Translations under genes and position numbers: made by a program
Notes under the pieces: model-generated
Seen by the model: the letters and a program-made list of their open reading frames with translations, nothing else
Database searches by the model: none
What the model was told of the DNA's origin: nothing
Assembly: GCA_041920505.1 (NCBI GenBank)
Contig: JBHGXV010000024.1
Span: 12,662-76,661, forward strand
Direction: 5' to 3'
DNA from: JBHGXV01 sp041920505
Lineage (GTDB): Bacteria; Bacillota; Bacilli; Brevibacillales; Brevibacillaceae
Length of the DNA: 64,000 bases
Shown: positions 15,934 through 25,108 of the stretch, one piece after another
How positions within the stretch are numbered: the first letter of the stretch is position 1
How the letters are laid out: every line of letters begins with the position of its first letter

Positions 15934-17052
15934 TCAGGAAATCTGGATGCCGGGGTTGGCGGGCTGAATCGCCAGCGGCACAACGTCCTGGCCATTGTCC
16001 TCGTTGTCGGCTTTCTCCGCAAACAAACGAATCTTTTGCAGGCTGACGAATACCGTGTCACCCGGCTGCAGGTTGAGCTGCCGGTAGCGTTCGTCGCTGA
16101 TCTCCGCTTCCACCAGCTCCGCGTTGTCGCGGCGTTTCAATTCCAGCCGAACCACCGGGCCCAGGCGATACATGCGGGCAATCGTCGCTTCGATCGCGGA
16201 CGGGTGAACGGGTGCGGCAAAAAGTTCAAGCTCATGCGGCCTGATGTAACCGACGGCTGGCGATCCCGTCGCGGCGGTTTCCGCCGGGGCGATGCCCGCC
16301 CGTCCTTCCCACTCCCCGCCGCGAAACACGTTGACTCTCCCGAGGAAACTGTACACAAACGGATTGGCCGGCCGATGGTACACCTCATCGGGCGTTCCCA
16401 CCTGTTCAATCCGGCCGTTGTTCATCACGACGACGCGGTCGGCCACTTCCAGTGCCTCTTCCTGATCGTGCGTGACGAACACGCTGGTGATGTGCAGATT
16501 ATCGTGGAGTTGGCGAAGCCAGCGCCGTAACTCCTGGCGCACTTTGGCGTCCAGTGCTCCGAACGGTTCGTCCAGCAGTAGCACCTGTGGTTCTATGGCA
16601 AGCGCTCTGGCCAGGGCGACACGTTGCCGCTGTCCGCCCGACAGTTGGGAAGGGTAACGCGATTCCAGTCCCTCCAACTGGACGAGTGCAAGCAAGTCCC
16701 TGACCCGCTCGCGAATTTGCTGTTTCGACGGGCGGCTTTTGCGCGGACGGACTTTCAGGCCGAAGGCGATGTTGTCGTACACCGTCATGTGCCGAAACAG
16801 CGCGTAGTGCTGAAAGACGAACCCGACCCGGCGATCACGCACACTCGCGCCGGTAACCGCCTGATCGTCAAACAGAATCGTTCCGCTGTCCGCCGCTTCC
16901 AATCCCGCAATCAACCGCAAAAGCGTCGTTTTGCCCGATCCGGACGGCCCGAGCAGGGCAACCAGCTCCCCTGTCTCGATTTTAAGATCGATGTCGCGGA
17001 CGGCCGCGCTCGCGCCGAACGTTTTGCGAATCTGTCGAATCTCGATACTCAT
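15934..17052 (-). CDS. cysA: Sulfate ABC transporter ATP-binding protein
   Basis: 372 aa from the ATG at 17052 (AAAGGAG). ABC ATPase of the sulfate/thiosulfate importer. Walker A GPSGSGKTT near residue 35, Q-loop FVFQHYALF, signature LSGGQRQRVALARAL, Walker B VLLLDEPFGALD and H-loop VFVTHDQEEAL are all intact. The C-terminal 120 residues form the TOBE-like regulatory domain (VGYIRPHELEL). Last gene of sbp-cysT-cysW-cysA, 13 nt after cysW. Confidence 0.94.
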   Translation of the reverse strand: MSIEIRQIRKTFGASAAVRDIDLKIETGELVALLGPSGSGKTTLLRLIAGLEAADSGTILFDDQAVTGASVRDRRVGFVFQHYALFRHMTVYDNIAFGLKVRPRKSRPSKQQIRERVRDLLALVQLEGLESRYPSQLSGGQRQRVALARALAIEPQVLLLDEPFGALDAKVRQELRRWLRQLHDNLHITSVFVTHDQEEALEVADRVVVMNNGRIEQVGTPDEVYHRPANPFVYSFLGRVNVFRGGEWEGRAGIAPAETAATGSPAVGYIRPHELELFAAPVHPSAIEATIARMYRLGPVVRLELKRRDNAELVEAEISDERYRQLNLQPGDTVFVSLQKIRLFAEKADNEDNGQDVVPLAIQPANPGIQIS

Positions 17053-17065
17053 GGCGATTCTCCTT

Positions 17066-17911
17066 TCATCTGCTGATGGCATCCTGTTCCCGTGCGAGCA
17101 GCCGCTCGGTTTTCCATTCGACAACGCCTTTTACGACCAACGTCACCAGCGCAAGCACGGCGAGCAGGGACGCGACGGCGAACGCGGCGGTAAAGTTGTA
17201 TTCGTTGTACAAGATTTCCACGTGCAGCGGAACGGTGTTGGTCAAGCCGCGAATGTGGCCGGAGACCACCGACACCGCCCCGAATTCGCCCATCGCCCGC
17301 GCGTTGCAGAGAATGATCCCGTACAGCAAGGCCCATTTGATATTGGGAAGGGTCACCCGCCAAAACGTCTGCCACCCTCCCGCGCCGAGCGAAACCGCCG
17401 CTTCCTCTTCATCCGTCCCCTGTGCCTGCATCACCGGAATCAGTTCGCGGGCAACGAACGGAAAGGTGACAAACGTTGTCGCCAGGATAATACCCGGCAC
17501 GGCAAACACAATCTTCAGCCCGTGCTCCGCCAGCCACGGTCCGAACAGCCCCTGCGTGCCGAACAAGAGCACGAAGACCAGCCCGGAGATGACAGGCGAG
17601 ACGGCAAACGGAATATCGATCAAGGTGAGCAGCAGTTCTTTTCCGCGAAACCGGAACTTGGCGGTTGCCCATGCCGCCGCCACCCCGAATACGGTGTTGA
17701 GCAAAACGGCGACAGCGGCCGTCACCAGCGTCAGCCGAACCGCCGCCATTGCCTCTGGCTCGCGGATGGCGTCCAGGTAGGCCGCCGCCCCTTTTCGAAA
17801 CGCCTCGGCAAAGACGGCGACCAAGGGAACAATCAATAACAGCACGAGAAAGGTCAAGGCGCCGGCGATCAACAGCCAGCGAACCCATCCCGACTCCGTC
17901 AGACGAATCAT
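17066..17911 (-). CDS. cysW: Sulfate ABC transporter permease CysW
   Basis: 281 aa, ATG at 17911 after GGGAGGGAGAG. Six-helix permease; EEAAVSLGAGGWQTFWRVTLPNI is the EAA loop that contacts CysA. DIPFAVSPVISGLVFVLLFG and ARAMGEFGAVSVVSGHI are typical of CysW. Pairs with CysT in the membrane. Starts 15 nt after cysT. Confidence 0.94.
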   Translation of the reverse strand: MIRLTESGWVRWLLIAGALTFLVLLLIVPLVAVFAEAFRKGAAAYLDAIREPEAMAAVRLTLVTAAVAVLLNTVFGVAAAWATAKFRFRGKELLLTLIDIPFAVSPVISGLVFVLLFGTQGLFGPWLAEHGLKIVFAVPGIILATTFVTFPFVARELIPVMQAQGTDEEEAAVSLGAGGWQTFWRVTLPNIKWALLYGIILCNARAMGEFGAVSVVSGHIRGLTNTVPLHVEILYNEYNFTAAFAVASLLAVLALVTLVVKGVVEWKTERLLAREQDAISR

Positions 17912-17926
17912 CTCTCTCCCTCCCGG

Positions 17927-18757
17927 TCAGGCAAGTCTTCGTTTTTGCCAACGCCACAACAATCCGTTGATGACCAGCAGCAACACGAACGAAACGACCA
18001 GCATCACCACGGCGATCGCGGTAGCGCCCGCGTAATCGAACTGTTCCAGTTTGGCCATGATCAACAGCGGGGTGATCTCGGTGCGCATCGGCATGTTGCC
18101 GGAGATAAACACGACCGACCCGTACTCGCCGATGGAGCGGGCGAACGCCAGCGCGAATCCGGTCAACAGCGCGGGAACGATCTGTGGCAGAATCACCCTG
18201 GCGAACGTTTGCCACCGGTTGGCTCCCAGCATAGCCGCCGCCTCTTCCGTTTGCTTGTCGATCTCTTCCAGGACCGGCTGGACGGTTCGCACGACGAACG
18301 GCAGACTGACAAACGTCAGCGCAATCACCACTCCCAGGGGCGAAAAGGCGGCCTTCACCCCGAAAAGACTGAGGTAATGGCCAATCCAGCCGTTCTCGGC
18401 GTATATCGAGGTCAGCGCGATCCCGGCCACCGCAGTGGGCAGGGCGAACGGCAAATCGATCAAACCGTCGACGATCCGTTTGCCGGGGAATGAATAATGG
18501 ACCAGCACCCAGGCCAACAGCAAGCCAAATACCGCATTGATCGCCGCAGCGATAAACGCCGCTCCAAAGCTGAGTTCATAGGAAGCCACCACCCGCGGGT
18601 CGCTCACCGTTTTCCAAAATTGTTCCCAACTGAGCGCGGCTGTCTTGAGGAACAACCCTGCGAGCGGAAGCAGCACCATCAGGCTTACGTAAAACAGGCT
18701 GAACCCGAGCGTCAGGCCAAATCCTGGCAAGACGCCGCGTTTGCGCACCAACGCCAT
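17927..18757 (-). CDS. cysT: Sulfate ABC transporter permease CysT
   Basis: 276 aa, ATG at 18757 (GGAAGGGA). Membrane permease with the EAA loop EEAAAMLGANRWQTFARVILPQI and the CysT/U features LPFALPTAVAGIALT and ARSIGEYGSVVFISGNMP. Lies 55 nt after sbp in the same operon. Confidence 0.94.
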   Translation of the reverse strand: MALVRKRGVLPGFGLTLGFSLFYVSLMVLLPLAGLFLKTAALSWEQFWKTVSDPRVVASYELSFGAAFIAAAINAVFGLLLAWVLVHYSFPGKRIVDGLIDLPFALPTAVAGIALTSIYAENGWIGHYLSLFGVKAAFSPLGVVIALTFVSLPFVVRTVQPVLEEIDKQTEEAAAMLGANRWQTFARVILPQIVPALLTGFALAFARSIGEYGSVVFISGNMPMRTEITPLLIMAKLEQFDYAGATAIAVVMLVVSFVLLLVINGLLWRWQKRRLA

Positions 18758-18812
18758 TCCCTTCCATCCTTTCGCTTTTCTTGTGTCGTTACTGCCTCCA
18801 TCCTAGCATCAG

Positions 18813-19880
18813 TCAAGGTTTGTAAATCTGGTCAAACACACCGCCGTCGGCAAAATGGGTTTTTTGCGCTTTTTGCCAATCGCCGAACAACTCGTTGATG
18901 GTAAACAGCTCGATTTTCGGAAACTGGTTGGCATACTTGGCGGCAACAGAAGCAAGCCGTGGACGGTAGAAGTTTTTGGCGGCTATCTCCTGCCCCTCTT
19001 CGGAGTAGAGGTATTCCAGGTAGGCTTGCGCGACGTTGCGCGTACCTCGTTTGTCGACCACCTTGTCAACCACTGTGACCGGCGGTTCCGCCAGAATGCT
19101 CACCGACGGGGCCACGATCTCAAATTTGTCGCTGCCGAATTCCTTGAGCGCAAGAAACGCCTCGTTCTCCCAGGCGATCAGCACGTCGCCGATTCCCCGC
19201 TCGGTAAACGTGGTGGTCGCTCCCCGCGCCCCCGAGTCAAGCACGGGCACGTTTTTGAACAACTTGCTGACGAACTCCTTGGCTTGCGCCTCGTTGCCGC
19301 CGTTGTGCTTCAACGCGTATCCCCACGCGGCCAGATAGTTCCAGCGCGCGCCACCCGATGTTTTCGGGTTGGGCGTGATCACGGAGACGCCCGGTTTGAT
19401 CAGATCGTCCCAGTCTTTGATCCCCTTGGGATTTCCTTTTCGTACGAGAAACACGATCGTCGAGGTGTACGGGGAACTGTTGTCAGGCAACCGTTTCTGC
19501 CAATCGGCCGGAATCAGGCCGGTTGTGGTCAGTGCGTCAATGTCGTACGCCAATGCCAGCGTTGCCACGTCCGCTTCGAGACCGTCCAGGATCGCGCGCG
19601 ACTGCTTGCCGGAACCGCCGTGCGACTGTTTGATCACGACATGCTGTCCGGTTTTTTTCTCCCAGTACGCGGCGAATTTCTCGTTGAATTCCTGGTAAAG
19701 CTCGCGGGTCGGATCGTACGAGACATTAAGCAGTTCCACCTGTCCCCCCTGTCCGGAAGCCGCCTGAGCCGGCGCCGCTTTTCCGCCGGACGCGCTGCCG
19801 CCATCCCCGCATCCCGTCAGTCCAAACGCCAAAACCCCCGACAGTATCCATCCCAGCCAACGTTGATTTCGTTTGAACAT
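18813..19880 (-). CDS. sbp: Sulfate-binding lipoprotein of ABC transporter
   Basis: 355 aa, ATG at 19880 after AAAAGGAGTG. Lipoprotein signal with lipobox LTGC (Cys24), then a Gly/Ala/Gln spacer and the sulfate-binding fold: LLNVSYDPTRELYQEFN, QSHGGSGKQSRAILDGLEADV, NPKTSGGARWNYLAAWGYAL, YLYSEEGQEIAAKNFYRPR. Captures sulfate or thiosulfate outside the membrane for CysTWA. First gene of the transporter operon. Confidence 0.95.
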   Translation of the reverse strand: MFKRNQRWLGWILSGVLAFGLTGCGDGGSASGGKAAPAQAASGQGGQVELLNVSYDPTRELYQEFNEKFAAYWEKKTGQHVVIKQSHGGSGKQSRAILDGLEADVATLALAYDIDALTTTGLIPADWQKRLPDNSSPYTSTIVFLVRKGNPKGIKDWDDLIKPGVSVITPNPKTSGGARWNYLAAWGYALKHNGGNEAQAKEFVSKLFKNVPVLDSGARGATTTFTERGIGDVLIAWENEAFLALKEFGSDKFEIVAPSVSILAEPPVTVVDKVVDKRGTRNVAQAYLEYLYSEEGQEIAAKNFYRPRLASVAAKYANQFPKIELFTINELFGDWQKAQKTHFADGGVFDQIYKP

Positions 19881-19924
19881 CTCTCTTCACTCCTTTTATC
19901 TTGTATCCGGTCGGCCGGGAATGC

Positions 19925-19973
19925 AAAAAAGCCCCCGTTTGCCCGCAGGTCAATCTGCAAGGAAAATGGGGGC
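19925..19973 (-). terminator. Terminator between yezD and sbp
   Basis: GCCCCC / GGGGGC stem with an inner arm (CCTTGCAGAT / CTGCGGGC type pairing), followed by TTTTTT on the minus strand. It ends the rrf2-yezD transcript and could act as an attenuator for the sulfate operon. No S-box (SAM-I) consensus is present. Confidence 0.75.
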
Positions 19974-20010
19974 CTTCGGTCGTCCGATCGGCCAACAGGT
20001 ATACGTACTG

Positions 20011-20217
20011 TCATTTTCGCTCCGATTTGGTGTCCGTGCGTCCGGTTGCCTGCGACAAGCGCTCCAGGGGGAACCGTTGTTTCTCAGTGCGTTCAATCTG
20101 CGTGATCTTCGAGTCATGCACGATAATCTGTACGGAGCCGTACTCCAGGCCGTCCAACGCTCGAAGAATACGCTCAATCCAGGGATCTGACAACCAGTCA
20201 TTGCGATTGTTCGGCAA
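20011..20217 (-). CDS. yezD: YezD-like DUF2292 protein
   Basis: 68 aa. WIERILRALDGLEYGSVQIIVHDSKITQIERTEKQRF is the DUF2292/YezD pattern: a short helix and beta hairpin. YezD proteins sit in sulfur-assimilation operons of many Bacilli; no biochemical function is known. It overlaps the end of the rrf2 gene by 20 nt, so the two are co-translated, and it precedes the sulfate transporter genes. Confidence 0.8.
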   Translation of the reverse strand: MPNNRNDWLSDPWIERILRALDGLEYGSVQIIVHDSKITQIERTEKQRFPLERLSQATGRTDTKSERK

Positions 20218-20653
20218 GAGCTACCCCTCCACTCGTTTCCGCATGAAGTTTGTTTTCCAGCAAATCATTCAGGGTGGTGCGGTCCAACACGTGGGCAACG
20301 GTGTCGCGGACCAGCGCCCACAGCGGCTTTAACAAACACCCGGACTCCAGTTGACACGCTTCGTACGCGGTGACACTGACACATCCCATCGGGGCCACCG
20401 GTCCTTCCAGGCTGCGGATGACCTCGCCCACTGTCAGTTCCTCGGGTGGCGTGCGCAACACATACCCTCCGCGCGAGCCCCGCTTGCTCTTCACAAACCC
20501 GTGCATTTTCAACTGCAACAAGATGTGCTCCAGGTAGCTCACCGGCACCAACGTCCTCTCGGCGATATCCGCGATCGGCAGGACTTCTCCCCTGCTTTTC
20601 CCGAGCACGAGCAACGCACGCAGCGCATATTCGCCTCTGCTGGAGATCTTCAT
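20198..20653 (-). CDS. Rrf2-family transcriptional regulator
   Basis: 151 aa from the ATG at 20653 (GGGAGGACAC). N-terminal winged helix: MKISSRGEYALRALLVLG, ILLQLKMHGFVKSKRGSRGGYVL. The C-terminal half has GCVSVTAYEACQLESGCLL, three cysteines (about residues 91, 100, 106) in the position where IscR/NsrR-type members hold an Fe-S cluster; CymR-type regulators lack it. With yezD and the sulfate genes, a role in sulfur or Fe-S control is likely. A palindrome lies in its leader. Confidence 0.9.
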   Translation of the reverse strand: MKISSRGEYALRALLVLGKSRGEVLPIADIAERTLVPVSYLEHILLQLKMHGFVKSKRGSRGGYVLRTPPEELTVGEVIRSLEGPVAPMGCVSVTAYEACQLESGCLLKPLWALVRDTVAHVLDRTTLNDLLENKLHAETSGGVALAEQSQ

Positions 20654-20678
20654 GTGTCCTCCCCCATCCCGATCATAT

Positions 20679-20693
20679 CGACTCAATTAGTCG
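20679..20693. promoter_or_regulatory. CGACT/AGTCG palindrome ahead of rrf2
   Basis: CGACTCAATTAGTCG, arms CGACT and AGTCG, 26 bp upstream of the rrf2 ATG. A TTGACA (minus strand, 20763-20768) lies further up with a weak TAGGCT 17 bp later, so the palindrome is near the start of the transcript. Plausible autoregulatory operator. Confidence 0.4.
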
Positions 20694-20950
20694 AGATTCA
20701 CACAGGCTGCAACTGAACAGCGGGATTCTGTATGTTTACAGCCTAATCAAATTATTCCGATATGTCAAGTATGAATTAAACATCGCCAGGTTTGTTGCAA
20801 CCGCCATTTCTCCCCTTCCGCCCGTTGTTCCACTGTAGCCTATGCGCCGGGGAATCGTGGCGTTCCACCAAATTCGCTACTTTTGCCCCAGTTTGCCAAT
20901 CCTTCCGGGCGGGAAAAGAGCAGTGACACCGTTTCGAGAGGAGAGCAGCC

Positions 20951-22087
20951 ATGTTCAGACACCGAAGACTACTCCTGTACTTTCTCTGTTTGCTCGTACT
21001 GGTTCCGACGTTTTCCGTCACCCACGCGTTCCGGGCAGAGGCTCCTGCGCGCGAGGATTCCGCTTTGGATGCGGAGACGCTGGTCGGGATGGAAGACTTG
21101 TACGCGTATGTGAAACCTTTTGCCCAACCGGCGGCACAGCCGTCCACGGCGAAAAAAGTATTCGGGTATTACGCCGAGTATTACAGCGGGGACACGCATT
21201 CCTACCAGTCGCTGTTGCACAACCGCTCGATTGTCTCCGACATCGGGATCGTCAGCCTGAACGCTTCCGCTGACGGTTCGCTCAGCGGCAAACCGCCCGC
21301 CAGCGCCCTCACGCTCGCCCGAACCGAGGGGATTTCCGCCTATCTGTTGGTGACCAACCACGGCCAGCAGGCATTTGACCGGCAGATCGCGCACGCGATT
21401 CTGACAAACGATTCGGCCAAAAACAAATTGCTCAACGGTTTGCTCGATGCCGTGAAGCAAACGGGAGCAAGCGGCGTCAATCTCGACTTCGAGAACGTGC
21501 CCGCTGCGGACCGGGACAAGTTGTCTGTGCTCGTCGGCGATCTGGCTGACCGGCTCCACCAGACCGGCAAGAAACTGATCGTCTCCGTCCCGGCCAAAAC
21601 CGCCGACGATCCGCGCCAAAGCTGGACCTACGGATACGACTACGCCGCCATCGGCGCCAAAAGCGACTACGTGCAAATGATGACCTACGACGAACACGGT
21701 CCCTGGATGGAAGCGGGTCCGGTGGCCTCGTACCCGTGGGTGGAGAGTTGCGTCCGTTTCGCGGTGAGCAAAATCGCCGCAGGCAAGCTGTTGCTGGGCG
21801 TCCCTAGCTACGGATACGAGTGGAGCGAACAAGGGAACCGGGCGATCCCCTACCGCGACCTGCCTCGGCTGATCGCCGACACCGGCGCCCAGGTGCAGTG
21901 GAGTGAAGCGGCCAAGTCGCCGTATCTCACCTATCAGAAAGGAAACGCGCATTACACGGTTTGGTTCGAAAACCAAGACAGTCTCAAAGCCAAGCGGGCC
22001 TTGGCCGACACATACGGACTGGCCGGTTTCAGCGTCTGGCGGCTCGGCCTGGAAGACCAGACGTTCTGGAAGGCGCTATTGCCGTAG
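20951..22087 (+). CDS. Secreted glycoside hydrolase family 18 protein
   Basis: 378 aa, ATG at 20951 (GAGAGGAG). Signal peptide of about 26 residues, then a GH18 barrel from about residue 68 (KKVFGYYAEYYSG) with the catalytic strand GVNLDFENVPAADR (DxxDxxE-type, Glu near 185), YVQMMTYDEHGPW, and the closing GFSVWRLGLEDQTFW. The group is close to spore-cortex or peptidoglycan N-acetylglucosaminidases (YaaH/YdhD type) rather than chitin-specific enzymes, but it lacks LysM modules. Confidence 0.87.
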   Translation: MFRHRRLLLYFLCLLVLVPTFSVTHAFRAEAPAREDSALDAETLVGMEDLYAYVKPFAQPAAQPSTAKKVFGYYAEYYSGDTHSYQSLLHNRSIVSDIGIVSLNASADGSLSGKPPASALTLARTEGISAYLLVTNHGQQAFDRQIAHAILTNDSAKNKLLNGLLDAVKQTGASGVNLDFENVPAADRDKLSVLVGDLADRLHQTGKKLIVSVPAKTADDPRQSWTYGYDYAAIGAKSDYVQMMTYDEHGPWMEAGPVASYPWVESCVRFAVSKIAAGKLLLGVPSYGYEWSEQGNRAIPYRDLPRLIADTGAQVQWSEAAKSPYLTYQKGNAHYTVWFENQDSLKAKRALADTYGLAGFSVWRLGLEDQTFWKALLP

Positions 22088-22160
22088 CAATCAACTCCTT
22101 TTTCTCACGCTGGCCGGAATATCCTGGCAGTTCGTACCAGGCAAATCCGCCGAAAAAATA

Positions 22161-22198
22161 AAACAGGCCGACGAACGTTCAAACGTCTCGGCCTGTTT
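22161..22198. terminator. Bidirectional terminator between GH18 gene and thiO
   Basis: 11-bp perfect stem AAACAGGCCGA / TCGGCCTGTTT with a 16-nt loop and A/T-rich flanks on both sides. Confidence 0.85.
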
Positions 22199-22202
22199 GT
22201 GT

Positions 22203-23315
22203 TCAGGCGAACCGGCCCGGATCAAACGGCACAAGCGGCTCGCGCCCGCCTGTCGTAATCCAGTCGGCCATGATTTTCGCCGTATACGGGGAGAGCAGAA
22301 TGCCATTGCGGAAGTGGCCGCTGGCGAGCGACACGCCTTCCCAGCCGGGCAGCGGTCCCAACAGCGGCAAGCCGTCCGGGGTGCCTGGGCGAAGTCCCGA
22401 CCAGGCTTGCAGGAAGGTCGCAAAGGCAAGCACCGGCATGTACGGCAAAACGCCGTTCAGCACCGTGGCCAGCCCGCCCGCCGTCACTTCGCGGCTGTAC
22501 CCGGACTCGTCCTCGGTCGCCCCGAGGATGATCCGTCCGTCCCGTTTGGCGACAATGTACCCGTCCGCGCCAAAAATCACACGGCGCAGCCGCAGTCCCT
22601 CGGACGAGACGGCCGCCACCTGGCCGCGCACCGGGCGGATAGGCACCGACAACCCCAGCCAGCCCGCGATCAGGCCGGCCCATGCTCCGGCGGTGATCAC
22701 CGTCTGATCGGCGCTCACCGGCCCATTGGTCGTCACGACCCCTGAGACGCGGCCGTCGCTTGCGATCAACCGGGTGACGACCGCCCCTTTGATCAAGCGC
22801 ACGCCGCGCGCCCGGCAAGCGGTGATCAAGGCTTGCAACAGCATCCGGTTGTTGATGTGCCCTTCGCCGGGGGAGTAGATCGCCGCCGTCGCGGTCGGCG
22901 CAAGCAGCGGCTCCAACTCGCGCAACTCTGCCGCCCCCATCCAGGAAACGTCGTATCCGGCGGCGTGCTGCCAGCGGTACTTCTGTTGCCACTGTTCCGC
23001 TTCCGCATCAGAGAACGCCACCGTCAGCACGCCGTCGAGCGCCAGTTGCGGATCGATCCCGCTCTCCGCGATCAACGCTTCGGCCCACGCCGGATACATG
23101 GCGAGCGAGGCCATCCCCGCGTCAAGCAGCGGCCCTGGTTCCTTGAACTCCTTGAGCGGAGCCAGCATGCCCGCCGCCGCGTTGGACGCCTGGCCGCCCC
23201 ACTCTCCCTGATCCAGAAGAGTCACCGATACGCCCCGCCGCGCCAGTTCGTACGCCAGACTGAGTCCGATAATTCCTCCGCCCACGATCAAACAGTCGGT
23301 TCCCTTGCTCTCCAC
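22203..23315 (-). CDS. thiO: Glycine oxidase ThiO
   Basis: 370 aa, GTG start at 23315 with GGGGAGAGAG. FAD-dependent amine oxidase that makes iminoglycine for the thiazole ring of thiamine. Rossmann motif CLIVGGGIIGLSLAYELARRG at about 8-28, ASNAAAGMLAP, GEGHINNRMLLQAL, and the ARG-type LxPVRGQV and WSGLRPGTPDGLPLLG near the C terminus. No other thi genes or TPP riboswitch are adjacent; it follows pgi and a small HTH gene. Confidence 0.9.
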   Translation of the reverse strand: MESKGTDCLIVGGGIIGLSLAYELARRGVSVTLLDQGEWGGQASNAAAGMLAPLKEFKEPGPLLDAGMASLAMYPAWAEALIAESGIDPQLALDGVLTVAFSDAEAEQWQQKYRWQHAAGYDVSWMGAAELRELEPLLAPTATAAIYSPGEGHINNRMLLQALITACRARGVRLIKGAVVTRLIASDGRVSGVVTTNGPVSADQTVITAGAWAGLIAGWLGLSVPIRPVRGQVAAVSSEGLRLRRVIFGADGYIVAKRDGRIILGATEDESGYSREVTAGGLATVLNGVLPYMPVLAFATFLQAWSGLRPGTPDGLPLLGPLPGWEGVSLASGHFRNGILLSPYTAKIMADWITTGGREPLVPFDPGRFA

Positions 23316-23336
23316 GTCTCTCTCCCCTTTTTCCCG

Positions 23337-23567
23337 CTAATCTTCGTCTTTGTAGTCGTAGCTTTCGGGAATCGGCTCGAACTTCTCCGCTTCCTCGAAT
23401 GCTTTGAGCTTTTTGATCTGTTCCAGATGGTGGTTGAACTGTTCCTTGTTGATCAGGTATTCTTCGCCGTTGTGCACGGCGCGGATGCGTCCTTCCGCGA
23501 TCTTTTCCAGGATAAACGACTCCGGCAGATCAAGATAGGCTGCCGTCTCTTTTACCGTCAAATACAT
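23337..23567 (-). CDS. Excisionase-type helix-turn-helix small protein
   Basis: 76 aa. MYLTVKETAAYLDLPESFILEKIAEGRIRAVHNGEEYLINKEQF is a MerR/excisionase-type HTH (HTH_17) with a winged turn; the rest is a charged helical tail rich in acidic residues. The start abuts the pgi stop (TAA-ATG) with GAGGGGAAC as binding site, so it is coupled to pgi. Likely a small DNA-binding regulator; target unknown. Confidence 0.78.
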   Translation of the reverse strand: MYLTVKETAAYLDLPESFILEKIAEGRIRAVHNGEEYLINKEQFNHHLEQIKKLKAFEEAEKFEPIPESYDYKDED

Positions 23568-24929
23568 TTAGTTCCCCTCGCGCAGCCGCGCTTCCAGACG
23601 CGCTTTCTCCGCCTCGAAGCCAGGCTTGCCCAACAAGGCGTACATGTTGGCTTTGTACGCTTCCACTCCCGGTTGATCGAACGGATTGACGCCCAGAAGG
23701 TAGCCGCTGATGCCGCACGCTTTTTCGAAGAAGTAGATCAACTCGCCGATGTGGTAGGCCGACACCTCCGGCAGTTCGACGATCAGGTTGGGCACGCCGC
23801 CGTCGATGTGGGCGAGCAGCGTTCCTTCAAACGCTTTTTTGTTGACGAAATCCATGCCCTTCCCGGCGAGGAAATTAAGCCCGTCCAGATTTTCGGCGTC
23901 TTCCTCGATGACGATGTCAGCCGCCGGTTTGACCACGTGCAGCACGGTCTCAAACAGGTTGCGCATCCCGTCCTGGATGTACTGGCCCATCGAGTGCAGG
24001 TCGGCGGAAAACTCGGCCGACGCCGGAAAGATCCCTTTGCCGTCCTTGCCTTCCGACTCGCCGTACAGTTGTTTCCACCACTCGGCGAAGTAACGGAATT
24101 GCGGCTCGTAGCAGACCAGAAGTTCGGTCGTTTTGCCTTTGCGGTACAAGGCGTTGCGCACGGCCGCGTACTGGTAGCACTCGTTGTCGGCGAGGTTGGG
24201 ATGGAGGTACCGCTCGCGCGCCGCCGCTGCACCGGCGAGAAGCGCGTCAATGTCCGCGCCGCTGACGGCGATCGGCAACAGGCCGACCGCCGTCAACACC
24301 GAGTAGCGTCCGCCCACGTCATCCGGGATGACGAAGCTCTCGTAGCCTTCTTCGGTCGCCAACTTTTTCAACGCGCCGCGCGCCCGGTCCGTGGTGGCGT
24401 AAATGCGGCCACGCGCTTCTTCGCGGCCGTACTTTTTCTCCAGCCAGTTGCGGAAAATGCGGAAGGCGACCGCCGGTTCCGTCGTCGTGCCCGACTTGGA
24501 GATCACGTTGATCGAGACGTCCTTGCCCTCGATGACCTCCAGCAGGTGGGAGACGTAGACCGGACTGATGTTGTTGCCGACGAAGTAAATCTCCGGTGTC
24601 TTCCGCTTGGCTTTCGGCAACAAATTGTAGAAGGTGTGGCCGAGGATGTCCAGCACGGCTTTGGCTCCGAGATAGGAACCGCCGATGCCGATCACCAGAA
24701 GCACGTCGGAATCGGCCTGGATTTTGGCCGCCGCCTGCTTGATCCGGGCCAACTCCTCCTTGTCGTAGTTGACCGGCAGATCGACCCAACCGACGAAGTC
24801 GTTGCCGGGGCCGGTTTTATCGTGCAACATGTCATGGGCTTGTTTTACTGCGGGCGCGAGAAACTCCAGCTCGTGCCGCCCTACGAATGACAGGGATGTG
24901 GTGTAATCAAAGCGGATGTTCTTGGTCAT
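23568..24929 (-). CDS. pgi: Glucose-6-phosphate isomerase
   Basis: 453 aa from the ATG at 24929 (TGGAGGTAATT). Interconverts glucose 6-phosphate and fructose 6-phosphate. LLVIGIGGSYLGAKAVLDIL, VISKSGTTTEPAVAFR (phosphate loop), GRYSVLTAVGLLP, EFSADLHSMGQYIQDG, and the C-terminal GVEAYKANMYALLGKPGF are typical of the Bacilli form. A TATGAT at about 24963 on the minus strand is the likely -10. Confidence 0.96.
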   Translation of the reverse strand: MTKNIRFDYTTSLSFVGRHELEFLAPAVKQAHDMLHDKTGPGNDFVGWVDLPVNYDKEELARIKQAAAKIQADSDVLLVIGIGGSYLGAKAVLDILGHTFYNLLPKAKRKTPEIYFVGNNISPVYVSHLLEVIEGKDVSINVISKSGTTTEPAVAFRIFRNWLEKKYGREEARGRIYATTDRARGALKKLATEEGYESFVIPDDVGGRYSVLTAVGLLPIAVSGADIDALLAGAAAARERYLHPNLADNECYQYAAVRNALYRKGKTTELLVCYEPQFRYFAEWWKQLYGESEGKDGKGIFPASAEFSADLHSMGQYIQDGMRNLFETVLHVVKPAADIVIEEDAENLDGLNFLAGKGMDFVNKKAFEGTLLAHIDGGVPNLIVELPEVSAYHIGELIYFFEKACGISGYLLGVNPFDQPGVEAYKANMYALLGKPGFEAEKARLEARLREGN

Positions 24930-25108
24930 AATTACCTCCACTCGTCAGTTCTCTCTTTCTCTATCATACCACGGCCGTCTTGTGTCTGCTCGGGACATTC
25001 CGTGTCCATCCTTCGTTTGGCGGCCCTGACAACAGCCCTCCACCTGTCGCGCTGATCCCTTTCTTGGGCAAGCTGAGGCAAGCGGCTGGCGAGTTTCGCA
25101 GGTCCCTG

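Noticed and set aside
22833..24890. 685-aa plus-strand ORF opposite thiO and pgi
   Set aside because: Antisense shadow spanning two well-supported genes; low-complexity Arg/Phe/Val pattern.
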